Made by a program: the position numbers and the translations under genes. Shown piece after piece: positions 10,169-21,315 of a stretch of DNA of 64,000 nt. The notes under the pieces were generated by a model, which was not told the origin of the DNA, did not search any database, and was given only the letters and a program-made list of their open reading frames with translations. Every line of letters begins with the position of its first letter. Within the stretch, counting starts at the first letter, position 1. This DNA is from Toxorhynchites rutilus septentrionalis (Eukaryota; Arthropoda; Insecta; Diptera; Culicidae). The stretch covers positions 78,741,569-78,805,568 of the forward strand of contig NC_073745.1 in assembly GCF_029784135.1 (NCBI RefSeq), in the 5' to 3' direction.

Positions 10169-12530
10169 AAAAATGATTCCAAATATCGAGCATTATTCGT
10201 TGATATCGGTGTACTACTCTAATTATACATTGCCCCTATAGACGTATGTATGCATAATAATCTCATTAACGTCGCGTGATTAATTGGTGTCTAATAATCG
10301 AACATCACAGCAATTGAACATTCTGAGCCGGCTATTACCAAAGCCCTAATAAACCTCCAAAGCTACGGGCTTGATTATTCTCCGGTCGCCTCCAAGTAGC
10401 CGCCACACGCTTTAACACGTTCACACTCGATACCGGGAGGATGTAATTTTCTCGTGATTACACGCGCGACTCGACACCATCAGCATAATAATTTCCCATC
10501 ATCATCAACATCATCACCGTCGCCGTCACCGTTATTAACGTGGCCGTCATCGTTGTCGAACTTGTCTGCTGACAATAACCATATGTGTCGATTTATGTTT
10601 GTCCGGTGAGATGAATTAACACCGATGATGCCTCCACCGCCCCCGTCGTTCCGCCGGGATCAGGCGCGCCTATAGATCGTCACTGAAGCGTGGAATTACC
10701 TGGGTCATATGTCACTTTGCGTTGCTCTAACCTGCCGTCGCCGCCACAGTGCAGCCGTCCGCGGCGATCTCCGGGATGACCCGCGATATAAAAAAAAGTA
10801 CACCTCTATTAATATGATTCTTTTGTGCGCTAGATGGCAGTGATGCCGCCGTCGAACGGCACGAGAAATGTTGAATTATTTGCCCCGAGTGAATCTCAAC
10901 ATCGATATCATGAAGATGGGATAACTCAACGGCAACTCTACCATCTGTCCCACCGCCGCTGCCACAATGACCACAAAAGCGAGTCAATTTCATCACGCGC
11001 GCCCAAATTGAAGCACCTTTGGCCGCTTCTTTCGTCCCCTCCCAATTGGAGGAGCACGGAATGCGCTCCTCGCGAGACACGATGACGACGGAGATGAGAC
11101 TTCAGGTCTCGGATAGGCGGCAGCAGACCAACAGGACAGGAACAAGCCGATGAGATACGACCAATAGGTCAGAATCATTCTTAGTCAGCGAGGGGGGAGT
11201 TGATGTACCTGTGTCCAGGCGCGCGTGCGTTTATGTGTATGTGTGTGCGCTTGCGCCTAGTCCCAACGGGTATTAACAGCGGCGGCGAACGTTAAAATAA
11301 ATGCCCAAAAGCGCCGACAAAGTCGATTATTGTTATTAGTTGCTTGGCGCGATTTGATGGTGTCTCGGTACATGATGGGTTTATGAGCGGTGGTACTTGA
11401 GCCGGCAGGTTCCCCTTCGGGATCCGGGGACCTCTGCAAAATGAAAATATAATGCCTTTGTAAGTTTTAAAAGTGGTATTTTCTCCCTAGAACTATCGTC
11501 GGTGTCGGGAAAAAATAACTCTCCAGGTGAGGTGACAACGCTCGTAGATATGAACGATAAATCAAGAAATTCCGGCGAGCCGAGAGACACCTTGCTAATC
11601 TGCCAATTTCAATTCGAATTGCCCCGGAACATGTCCCCCGTTCGGTAGTGTGGTAACAACACGAAAGGAACAACACAACAGGACGCCGCTAGCGGACACT
11701 ACTTTTGCGCTGAATCAACACGTAGGAGGGCATGTTTTGAAACCCATAATTTAGGGAATTGTGCGCTGAAATAATGGGGCGGTACAGCGCTTTGCACATA
11801 TTTTGGCACTCTGATATGCATGCAATATGCGCTTAAATTTCTGTTTTATTTCACGCTTGCACATCCCTTTCTCCCCCCCTGCCCACCACTCGGGTCCGGC
11901 CTCTTGGGCTCGGGAGAATCCGCAGGAATCGGAACCAAGGGGGGAAAACCGATTGCCGACACAGAGGGACTTGCTGAGATGTCGAGATGATTAAAATTAA
12001 GACATATTGAGCCGCATGTTTCTGTCGGATTTGGACCTTAATTTGGATGATTCCGGAAATTAATAACTGTTGGGTGCTTTGTCTGCACTCCATTGGAGGC
12101 TGAATTTCAAACCGATGGATGCGCGAAGATGACATGCCGCCCAAGATGACTCACACAAGAGCGACGGCTCGACGCAGGATGAAAAGAAATTAACCTAATG
12201 GACGTTGGGTATCAATGGCATTCCAGCATAACGTGAGTTAGAATGATATGCGTTTCAATGGATTGCGCTGGCAAATGAGAATGCCTAGAAATTGTCAAAT
12301 GAAAAATGTTCAGTTTGTGATACAAATCTTTCGCATAAATGCATAAATTGTTGATTAATGATGTTTTCTAATTGAAAAATTTTTACTTTTGGTTTTCCAA
12401 TGGAAGTACATATTGTGCTTTCTTTGGTTATCAAGACAATCAAACGCATATTACCCGTTTAAAGGATACAAGTACATACAGGAAACGATTTTTCTAGGGC
12501 ACCCATTTGATGTATCAAAAGAAAAAAAAT
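10169..12530. other. repeat-poor, GC-richer interval; candidate regulatory DNA
   Basis: No transposon termini or coding exons were recognised. Homeodomain-type TAATTG and ATTAAC motifs occur around 10270-10560, and CCG/CATCATC-rich runs around 10490-10560. All long frames are antisense or low-complexity artefacts. Contrast with the transposon-filled flanks suggests constraint, but this is inference. Confidence 0.35.
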
Positions 12531-14611
12531 TATAGGAGATTGTGTCCAAGATACGACCGCATTGTTGACGTAGAACTACGCTGTTATTTTATATAAGTCG
12601 CCTGTTTATACCTTCGGATATTATTCTATAATGCTGTGAAATTTTAGAAACAACTGCTTAGTAGAATAATCTCTGAAATGATTTTTTCATTGTAGAATCA
12701 GTTGACGATAATTGATTGATGATTCATTCTTGCCCTCGCAAAACAATCGTATGTCGCAATTTATTTCATGTCAATGCATTGAAAATTTACCTCGAAGGCT
12801 ATCCCGGTGGCCTTTTTCGTAATTGACATAGACTCGGCTACAGTCGATTATATACATGTTGCACCAGCACCATTATTCCATATCTCATAACTACATCAAT
12901 ATATCTTTGGCACCGCATGTAAACAACAACAATGACAACACTTGCAAGTATCAAATATCATGCTACATGTTATTTAGTATTGCCTCAAAGGAATCGCACC
13001 TCTAGATATCGTTCGTACAAACTAAGCGTAAACCAAGCGCCAAACAAGCGTTCACCATAGCATGCATACAGAGCCATACATTGGTGGCTTGAAACTACTA
13101 GGAATATAAACATTTCTCATCATTTTGCGCTATTCTCAAAAGAAACGCTTCTGTTAATATTACTGGCCTCGAAAAAAGTTGCATTAGTTTCTCATGCTCG
13201 AGAGAAGCGCAGCTGTCACCCTTAGTGGAGGAAGTTTTGCTACTGGTAAGCGAAACCTTATCACATACAAAATTCCAGAACATTTACTTTCTTAATGACT
13301 AAACAAGAGAAATAAACTCTTTTTGTTAATAACAACCTCGAAAACAGTAGCAATGCTTCTTTATGATCAATATTAGCGCAAATGCAGTCCTGGTTGAAGG
13401 CAATTTTGCGACTGGCACGCGAACCCAAATAACTTATAACATTCCAGTAAGACATTCAAGATGCTTGGTATTCCCAAATAATTTTTTGGTGCACAACCTT
13501 AACGTCTGCTTCGTCATAACGTCAGTTTATTGCATTGATGCATTCTCAAAGGCACCAACGAAGCCCGTATGAAGACGAAAAACAAACAATTTAACTGCTT
13601 AGAAAAAGACTGAATTATGCCACACAGTTTGTACTCTGCTGTAACATCCATCGATGCGAATTCGCTTATGAGTTTGTTAAGAGCGACCGCCTTCAGCACC
13701 TGCGGGGGGAGCTTGATTTTGGTTGCTGCCTGGGCGTTTACATTTTCGACCGAGGCGCCGAAATCGCCTACTTCGCTGTTGTTCGGTGCGGTGTCACATT
13801 TGCGAAGGCTCGGTTCAGTGCGAGCGCATTTCACTGCACCAACACCGCGTGCCTCATTAGATGACGCTTACCTCGAAATTTTATTGCCCCTGGCAATGCG
13901 TTCGTTTTTTGCAGGACTCGAGCCTGCCTTCCTCTTCTTCTTGCTCATCGCACACTACGCGAAGCGTCCAATTTATGACGCGGAAAGAAGAACACACGAT
14001 ACGAATAACGCGAAAAACGAACCGAAAAATCGAACGACGATTTCCAAGTTGGATTACCACTGGTGGGGTCCAATCTTAGATCGAAGCGCAGCGAAAGCAA
14101 AGTGAACTGGATTACTCAACAGTTCGATGCCGAATGAAAGTTTGCCTTTCTTTCTTTCTTTGTTTTTAAGAGGCTTTGAACTTTGCAGTTCATTCGCCTC
14201 TAAAGTTTGCCTCAGCGAGATCCACTGTTTATACTCTAGGCAAGTATTCCCCTTCATTCTTCTTCTTTTCCTTTGTTCACGGAGACTTTAAATCCTACGA
14301 TTTCCCCTCCGTTGGTCGTCGATAAGTTGCTCGTTATTGATATCTCTGTTCGGGAAAGCACTCAAATGGACAGAACAAATGTATGGGAAAATAGAAACAC
14401 TTAAAGTTTTCATGAATTTTAACCATTTACTAACCAGGGGATTCTATTGTATGGCATATTAAACAAATCTTACGGAATTTCCGATTCGTTTAGTATGTAA
14501 ATCGCCAAAATCCGTTCGCGGCAAAAATAGTTATTAACGTTAACTTTATTTCATAAAAACGTGACCTGTTTTCTGATTTCACACCCTTAATGAAAGACGT
14601 AGTTCTACGTC
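12531..14611. mobile_element. palindrome-ended element, ~2.1 kb
   Basis: The left end is TATAGGAGATTGTGTCC, then ACGACCGCATTGTT and the near-palindrome GACGTAGAACTACG (12567-12580). The right end is GACGTAGTTCTACGTC (14596-14611). It interrupts a repeat readable without a break near 18033-18150. As with H and R, the target is an A/T homopolymer. Inside are a direct duplication of about 165 bp (13110-13260 and 13280-13440) and an unrecognised GC-rich coding-like block. Confidence 0.55.
13514..13948 (-). other. unrecognised coding-like block
   Basis: The minus-strand ATG at 13948 gives the basic 26-residue MSKKKRKAGSSPAKNERIAR..., stopping at 13868. The stop is preceded by a donor-like AG|GTAAGC. 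A second minus frame starts at 13834 and contains PPQVLKAVALNKLISEFASM. The two could be exons, but the nearest acceptor would leave an intron of about 37 bp, which is too short. Codon texture is more protein-like than the surroundings. I do not recognise the family; it may be cargo of the enclosing element. Confidence 0.25.
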
Positions 14612-14839
14612 AAAAAAATACAGATTTTTAACAATGAAAAACTCCATTTAAATGCAATTACTACACATAATCACAGTCTTATGTCAAGATCCCGTCCGTG
14701 CCTCTAGCTCAGACCCATCAACTTTTTGGTACAGATTCTGTACGGTACAGAGTACAGATTTTCGTCAAAAAGTACAGATTTTTACAGATTTTTTCCCGCG
14801 TGTGATATTTCTTACATTTGAACGAAGCTACATTAAGGT

Positions 14840-15899
14840 TAAAGTGACCAGATAGTCAGAGGTCTAACGCGGGACACAAAAAACAAAACGTTATGTATAT
14901 ACGTTATGTGAACATAAACCATAGTTTAGCGAGTCTAAACTGATCAGTAGTGCTTTCTTTCTGAGTGTCGGCACTCAGTTGTGATTTTTCGGTGGATTAG
15001 ATTTTGTTTACGCCCGAAAATCACTCGCTCAATCAGAGCATCTACGCCTGGCAAGCACGATTCAAATTCTACCGCTACCGCCCCAAGCCGCTCTTCTTTA
15101 GAGTCATATGGTAAACGGGGAGATATAAAGTACGAAGTGCTTGCCGGAGTTGGGAAGGTGATGTGGTCTTTATGCCGAGCATGGGATCAGCCCATTATGC
15201 CAAAAGATCACTGGAGGATGGATCGGCTGGAGATAAACATTGTCGCGAAGACCATCAACCTTCCAAACATTCCCCAGCTGCACCCGATAGCAATCTTTTG
15301 GGCGAATGGCCAAAATAGAGAGACAGATGACCACCAAAGCCACGAAAAGGTAAAATAACACGCCGATTAACATCTTTTTATCGGCTATGGTTCAGGGTCC
15401 GGCCAACTTCCGTAAGACCGCCCAGCGGTTCATTTACGATACTTCATCAAATAACTCTACCTCTTTCTATCGAGTATACACTAGTTCTTCCGAAACGTTA
15501 AGCCCTGACCGAGCTAGGGGACCAAAGATGAACTTGTCGTCTTACTCACGATGGCCCCTGCGGATCAATAGGGGACTTTTATAAAAATCATTTTCCAATT
15601 TTGTTGCTGTCGCTTCCAGTTGACACTCTCTAAACAAAAAGCCCAATGTCGGTGCGATGAAACCAGCTCAACGTATTAATCTTTGGATGCATTAGAAGCG
15701 CTCTTGAACAGTCTGTCAAATAAAAGTTTTTTTTGAGGTTAATCCATTTAAGAAAATCAACATGATCAAATTGTGAAATTGAAATATATTTTCGTTTCTT
15801 TTGCCAAATGCAGGACATTTCGCGGGACGGAATCTTACGCGGGACATTTTGTTGAAATGCGGGACTGTCCCGCGTAACGCGGGGCGTCTGGTCAGTTTA
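14840..15899. mobile_element. hAT-like non-autonomous element, copy 1
   Basis: An exact 8 bp target duplication ATTAAGGT (14832-14839 and 15900-15907) flanks ends TAAAGTGACCAGA and TCTGGTCAGTTTA. The 1060 bp body has subterminal CGCGGGAC repeats. It also carries a broken frame with LPNIPQLHPIAIFWANGQ, reminiscent of the NxPQxRPIExFWA box of mariner-type transposases. Confidence 0.8.
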
Positions 15900-16105
15900 A
15901 TTAAGGTACATGATGACCTTACGCCGCAGAATTACATGGTGCGGCTGATCATAAAAAAGATTTACAATGCAATAATTGCTCAGTACGGAATTACTTACAA
16001 GGATCGTCTGAAAGGTTTCGCGGCGTACGGTGCGACCGTGATGATGGGGGTTTCAAATTCCGTAATGCGCTTGATAGTGCGGCGTTTCCAGGGTTCTACG
16101 ATGCG
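15900..16105 (+). pseudogene. hAT-type transposase fragment
   Basis: The frame reads KVHDDLTPQNYMVRLI and then KGFAAYGATVMMGVSNSVMR. It resembles the GFAxDGAxxMMGxxNSV segment of hAT-derived zinc-finger/transposase proteins. The upstream part (TFERSYIKV) ends at 14839, so the hAT-like element inserted into this older fragment. A pogo-like element cuts it at 16110. Confidence 0.5.
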
Positions 16106-16111
16106 AATATA

Positions 16112-16750
16112 GGGGAGAGGGAGGCAAGTTGGCGACGTTAAGCTTTGGCGAGCCCTGGATCTTGGAATTATTTTTTTTTTATTTCTGGATATTTTCGTCG
16201 ATAGCGTCTCAAAGTTGGTTCTGACACACCGAACTGTTTTGAAGCACCCAGAACAGACAAACCTTCTTCTATAGCTTTCATAACATTCTCCAAACTGGTA
16301 TCCGACCAATATTGGTCTTTTTTTCGCTTATAAGTTCTAACCATCTGCAATAAAAAACCAAAAATTAACATAATGTTGCAGTTCGCCAACTTGCCCCCAA
16401 GCGACTTTTTAAATAATAAAAAATAGCTGGAAAAAATTCATGATTGAAACTCGCCGGGAACAAACAGATTATGTACAATAGAGTACCTTTATCATGTATA
16501 ACATTATTTTGAAATTTTAACTTTTCGCATGAAGTGGATAATGAAATTTGAAAAAACGGCAAAAAACGATTTTTCTCATTTTTATTTTTCACTTTTTTGT
16601 GATAACGTTTTCGGTAGAGTTACCGAGTACAAAGTTTGGCCTTGTTATGATGCATCTTCAGTCAAAAGAAGGTGGCGCTACCTTCATTACAACGGGTCAA
16701 ATTACCGATTCGTCATCTTGCCTCCCTTGCCAACTTGCCTCCCTCTCTCC
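16112..16750. mobile_element. pogo-like element with 22 bp inverted repeats
   Basis: TA flanks both sides (16110-16111 and 16751-16752). The 22 bp ends (GGGGAGAGGGAGGCAAGTTG and complement) differ at one position. The 639 bp body encodes only a small HTH protein. Confidence 0.85.
16168..16341 (-). CDS. 57-residue psq/CENP-B-type HTH protein
   Basis: MVRTYKRKKDQYW opens a short intact frame with SLENVMKAIEEGLSVLGASK and SEPTLRRYRRKYP, a Pipsqueak/CENP-B-type HTH as at the N-terminus of Tigger and pogo transposases. It stops right after the HTH. The start is the second Met of a longer frame (first Met at 16389). It was chosen because family proteins begin MxRxYKRK and a TGCAG acceptor-like site precedes it. 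If expressed it could bind element ends without cutting them. It may equally be the leftover first exon of a deleted transposase. Confidence 0.5.
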   Translation of the reverse strand, partial: VRTYKRKKDQYWSDTSLENVMKAIEEGLSVLGASKQFGVSEPTLRRYRRKYPEIKKK

Positions 16751-16932
16751 TACAAAATCTAAGGAATGAATTCCGTACCCTAAAGGTAAATTGATTCCGT
16801 AAGGAAATCATAGTTTCAGAAAACGATCATGTGAAAATTGATGGACAAAAATTGGATGCCTAAAACGAATTAACGGTTTGTTCGCATTGTTCGGCGCCTC
16901 GATGCCTTGTTTGTAATTGTCGAGCGATTTTT

Positions 16933-16948
16933 GACATAGGACTATGTC
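16933..16948. repeat. isolated GACATAG palindrome terminus
   Basis: GACATAGGACTATGTC preceded by TTTTT matches the terminus of elements H and R with two compensating changes that keep the palindrome. The other end of this copy was not located. Confidence 0.5.
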
Positions 16949-17261
16949 TTCGATTTATATTTAGGGAGGTCATTCTACGCATATTATTCAAAATCGTTAT
17001 TGCGACATATGTTGTGTTATGTACCATTAGACAGGAAATTTATCCAGCAATTTTTTCTATAAACTTGAACAGAAAATAACAGAAAAAAGTTAAACTATTT
17101 GACGATTGAAATAGGTATGTTTTTCCGATTGCTCTAACCACTCGCTTTACTATCCGACGCAACGAACAATGTTGTTGCCTACATACGGGCGTCAGCTCAT
17201 ATTGCGAGTCGATACGTGTCATAAATTATTCTCCGTTTGCCGATAATAGGCATTAATCAGT

Positions 17262-17830
17262 TGGCAGAATCAATGGAGGGATGATCTCGGAATATGGTTT
17301 TACTCGATTATACCCAAATTTCAATCAATTCCGGCTCATTCACGTCTTTATCGTGTAGGTCTTGCTGCTAACAATTTATGTAATTGTGGTCCAAGATGTC
17401 GTAATATCGAGCATGCTGTTTGGTTATGTAAAAATGAAAAATTAATGAATTTAACTGGCTGCTGATTTAGATGTTCGAAATGGTATACTCGCGCATATCA
17501 GATTATAATAGCTTGAGTAGTCGCTATCTCAATATTATGTTGCCCCTATATGTCTTCCTTAGAAGCCCGCTACACTTGCCCGTTCTCCTTTCCGCTTCCT
17601 ATTCACAAGCAGAACTAAGCATTCAATGCGATCAGCTCACTACAGCAGCTACACGAACTCCCCGAGAGGGCACTCATAGCCATAGAATACTCAATATACA
17701 TCACCTGGCTTTAAAGTTATTACAACCCCTTCAAAAAATGTTCGGACAACGTGGCAACGGAGGAGGAAATGTTATTTTTATCTATAATATACTTCCGTCG
17801 TCATAGATTCATTTGACTTAGGCTTATATT
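17262..17830 (+). pseudogene. non-LTR retrotransposon 3' coding fragment
   Basis: The frame from 17262 reads WQNQWRDDLGIWF, then PAHSRLYRVGLAANNLCNCG and IEHAVWLC. This matches the C-terminal tail of many LINE ORF2 proteins (W...W plus a CxCG..EHxxWxC zinc knuckle). It is 5'-truncated and disrupted downstream. Clade unresolved (I/LOA/R1-like). Confidence 0.65.
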
Positions 17831-18032
17831 TATGTAGATCCTAACTATTTAGAGGTGTGTTTAAAAATGAAAAATGATGACTACTTGTCTTCTTCTACAT
17901 AAATGAATACACAGAAAAAAAGGGTAGTAATGGCTTGAATGGTATTTTTGTGTTCATTTTGAAACAGAATGTGGTTCCGAGTTCAATCACGTTATCTCAT
18001 CTAAGCCGTTTAATGAATACAAGTTCATACAG

Positions 18033-18180
18033 GAAACGGTTTTTTTCAGGGCTTCTATTTGATGATTCAAAAGAGAAAAAAATCACAGATTTTGAACAAT
18101 TTTGAACAAAACACAATTTAAATACAATTGCTACACAAAATCACAGACCTATGTCAAAATCTCGTCCGTGTCTCTAGGCT
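18033..18180. repeat. uninterrupted target repeat of the 12.5 kb element
   Basis: It reads through GGAAACGGTTTTTTTC to AAAATCACAGATTTT with no insertion. The related sequence is split at 12530 and 14612. Confidence 0.5.
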
Positions 18181-19151
18181 CAACCCTCTTGTGATATGTA
18201 TGTATGAAATAAAGAAAAAAAATACTCAGCAATGTAATATAAGGTAAGGGTCAATACCGAACACATTTATCATTTTTTCTCATCAGTGAAAACATATTAC
18301 TTTAATATAGATAAAACATATTTGAAATGGAAAAGGTAATTTTCTTTTATATTTTTTTCTTTCAGAGTGTTTATTCAAACTAATGCGAATTTTAATTGTA
18401 CTAACAACACCTAATACTATAGGTAGAGTATATAGGACACCACTTTTCCTTCACTTTTCCATTTTTTCTCGTCGATTAAACTTTCATTGGGTGAAAATGA
18501 ACACAACAAAATAGACAGCTTAAACCAAACGATCCGTTCTCGAGCGGGAACATACCTCGGTTTTTATTTATAAAATTTGACATAAATCGTTTCATATATC
18601 AAGTCATTTTTAACACAACTGCTACTATATACAATTCTACACTTACACTTGTGCTAAATTTTTCACAATACACGATCAGTCATTGATATGAAATTTTTCG
18701 AAGCAACCAACATTAAAGTTACAAATTTTAATTTTATTTGTTAGAATCAATTGTATCACGCACCTTACTTGCAATACAAAAATGCCCCGACTTGCATATA
18801 TTTCCAATGCCGATTTCCCCCAGGCAGCTTGGTTTCGATGTCTCTGTTAGTGACCCGCCGCATGTGTCGTCAATTTCGACCAATCCGAAGTGGGTATTTC
18901 CATTAGGATAGGGGTTGAGATTTTTCAATTGTTCGATAGTTAGTTATGTGATATATTATATATTATTTTCTTCAATATAAAAAATTGTTATGGAGTGCCG
19001 AAATCGATTGACGCAAAAATTTCATCAATCCATAATGAAATGACTGAGCGCAATAAGCGTTTGAAATAGGACAATTTTCACGATGTGCTCGAGTTTCGAT
19101 TTTCAATTTGTATTTGTACCAATATGTTACTGAAAGACGTAATCCTACGTC
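18181..19151. mobile_element. R element, copy 2
   Basis: Collinear with the two halves of R copy 1 and ending at GACGTAATCCTACGTC (19136-19151). It starts inside the region corresponding to the H2B relic, so the left end is missing. Confidence 0.65.
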
Positions 19152-19348
19152 AAAAGTACAGATAAGAAATATTTCTAAACCCTTTGGTACAGATGGAAAT
19201 GTGGCAACACTGCATGCCACATCCAAAACCATCAGCAATCTGGTTTCCTGATCAATTGAAATCGGAAAAATTATATTGAGATGAACGATCTTTTCAAACT
19301 TTCAGACAATAAAGTATAACCCATTAGTATACTTTTGGCATATTTATT

Positions 19349-19430
19349 TCATTCAACTTCAATACCATAACCATATGCTTGAATCTTACGTTTAACTCTA
19401 CTCATAAGGTTCTGTACAACATCTGGCTGC
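19349..19430 (-). pseudogene. Tc1/mariner transposase C-terminus
   Basis: The minus frame PDVVQNLMSRVKRKIQAYGY followed by a stop resembles the last helix of mosquito mariner-like transposases. It is cut upstream by a GAGCTT-repeat-bearing sequence. Only about 27 codons remain. Confidence 0.45.
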
Positions 19431-20676
19431 AGCTTCTTCTTGAGCTTGAGCTTGAGCTTGGGTGGACTGTACACTTCGTATTTGCTCTCAGTGATTGACC
19501 TGAACCAGCGAAATTGCACAAAGAACCCACTGAATCACGCTTGGGAGTCGCAAATCATACTCATTGTGCACGTTTCGGAGATTCGAACTTTAAATAGTCA
19601 ATAACGACGCCGGCCACGTCCTTACAGTCAGCGGGCGAAGGGAAAGAATGTTAGTATGCTATGATGATAATCGCCGCCCGAAGGTCAGAAGGGTCGCTCC
19701 TATAGCGGGGTTCCCTAGCGATTATCATGGAAGAGATACTTGTTAGTGGGGAGAGGTAAGAAACAGGATTCACTGAGGTAAGTGATATGATTATGCAATC
19801 GCGAACTATCGATCACTCGACTAAACGAAATTCGAATATATCTTATATGCCACAACAGGCGGCAGAGATTATGTTTAGGTAACATGAGTATTTAAAACTT
19901 TAGAATTTTAGAATCTTAGAATTTTAGAGTTTTAGAATTTTAGAATTTGAGAATTCTAAAATTTCTGAATTATAGGATTTTTTAGAATTTTGGAATTTGA
20001 TTATTTAATAGTTTAATATTTCAGAGATCGATTCACACCTTTCTCAAAATTTAGCCATCTTGTTTACTTAACACTGAGTTTTTCACACTCAATACCTTTC
20101 CTCTTCAGGAGAGCGGTTTGATGATTCCTGTTGGAATTTCTTGAGTACCTCTTAATCACCATCATAACACGAACACATGTAATATCCAGCAAAATAAAAG
20201 TAATTTTAATACAAAAATAACACTAGAAAGATAACGAGAGATTGACGGGAGAATGTACTTGATGTATTTAGTCTCTATTATATCCCTATATTTATTCATT
20301 TATGTATCTGAAAACTAAAGTATGGAACAATTTCCAAAATTTACAAAAAATCAATTTCCGAAATTTACAAAAACCCGTAATTTGAAAAACAACTTCAAAA
20401 AGAGCAGTGGTACATCATGATGCAAAACTAAAAATAAATACAATGAGAGCATATTCGCCCGAGTGTCCGATTTTTCCACGTATGAGAAAAAGAGAGAAAA
20501 CAAGTATCAAACTAGCAATCGTAAACGTTTGACTTTCAATGGGGTTTGAATGTAAATGTAATAACCCAACTTTTCACGCAGTGGTATTCCTGCAATTCCT
20601 TCCTCATGGTGATATGTTCATTGTGGTATTCACACAAAACACAGTTATGTATTTCGCAAACCGCGTCATTTCATTA
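19431..20676. other. unclassified AT-rich stretch
   Basis: It holds a short GAGCTT tandem (about 19440-19465) and a TTTTAGAA-type minisatellite at 19893-19990. No coding or RNA gene was recognised. Confidence 0.5.
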
Positions 20677-20686
20677 TGGTAGAGAG

Positions 20687-20944
20687 CAAGGCGCCTAGAA
20701 ATATATCCTAAGGTGAGGCCGTTTCGTCACTAAGTTGGTTAGGGGAGCGGTATATGAAAACAGTACGGAAGAAAGCAGAAGGGGAATGATTTGCTTGAAG
20801 CGTGAAAGAGACAGACTGTTCACTAGCGAGCTTTGCCACAAGCGTATTGTGTATTGTTTACAAACAAAACAAAATAGACTTCCAAAATGGCTGAAAAGTG
20901 GTTTTAGCAAGTTGGCCCACCTTAGCATGTACTTCTAGGCGCAT
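20687..20944. mobile_element. 258 bp MITE, possibly MULE-type
   Basis: The 10 bp direct repeat TGGTAGAGAG (20677-20686 and 20945-20954) flanks inverted ends sharing GCGCCTAGAA and CTAAGGTG. A 9-10 bp duplication fits Mutator-like elements better than hAT (8 bp). Confidence 0.7.
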
Positions 20945-21315
20945 TGGTAGAGAGAACGAAGTTCTCCTAACCACCGCACTTTTTCAGTTCTGAGCGCGGA
21001 AACTTTATTTCACACATACTCGGGCAAGAGATAAACCCGTCGCGACATGAAACCGAGAACAAACGAAGTACGACACATTGAAACCAGCGGTAAAAATCCG
21101 TAAGCATTTACAAATGAAAAAGGAAAATTTACTGGAATGGAATACTGGTTTCATTAAATAGATTCGAATAAACGGATATCTTTACTAATAACAGGAAGCA
21201 CTATTTCATCATATTTCAAAAAATGAAACGCAGGAATCTCTGTCAGGGATCTGAATCAATGGTAGTCGGAAAGGTAATATTAAGTTGTCCAGAAAATCCG
21301 TTACGCCACTGTTAA

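Noticed and set aside
13617..14105. 162-residue plus-strand frame
   Set aside because: Hydrophobic and domain-free; it is the shadow of the more protein-like minus strand at the same place.
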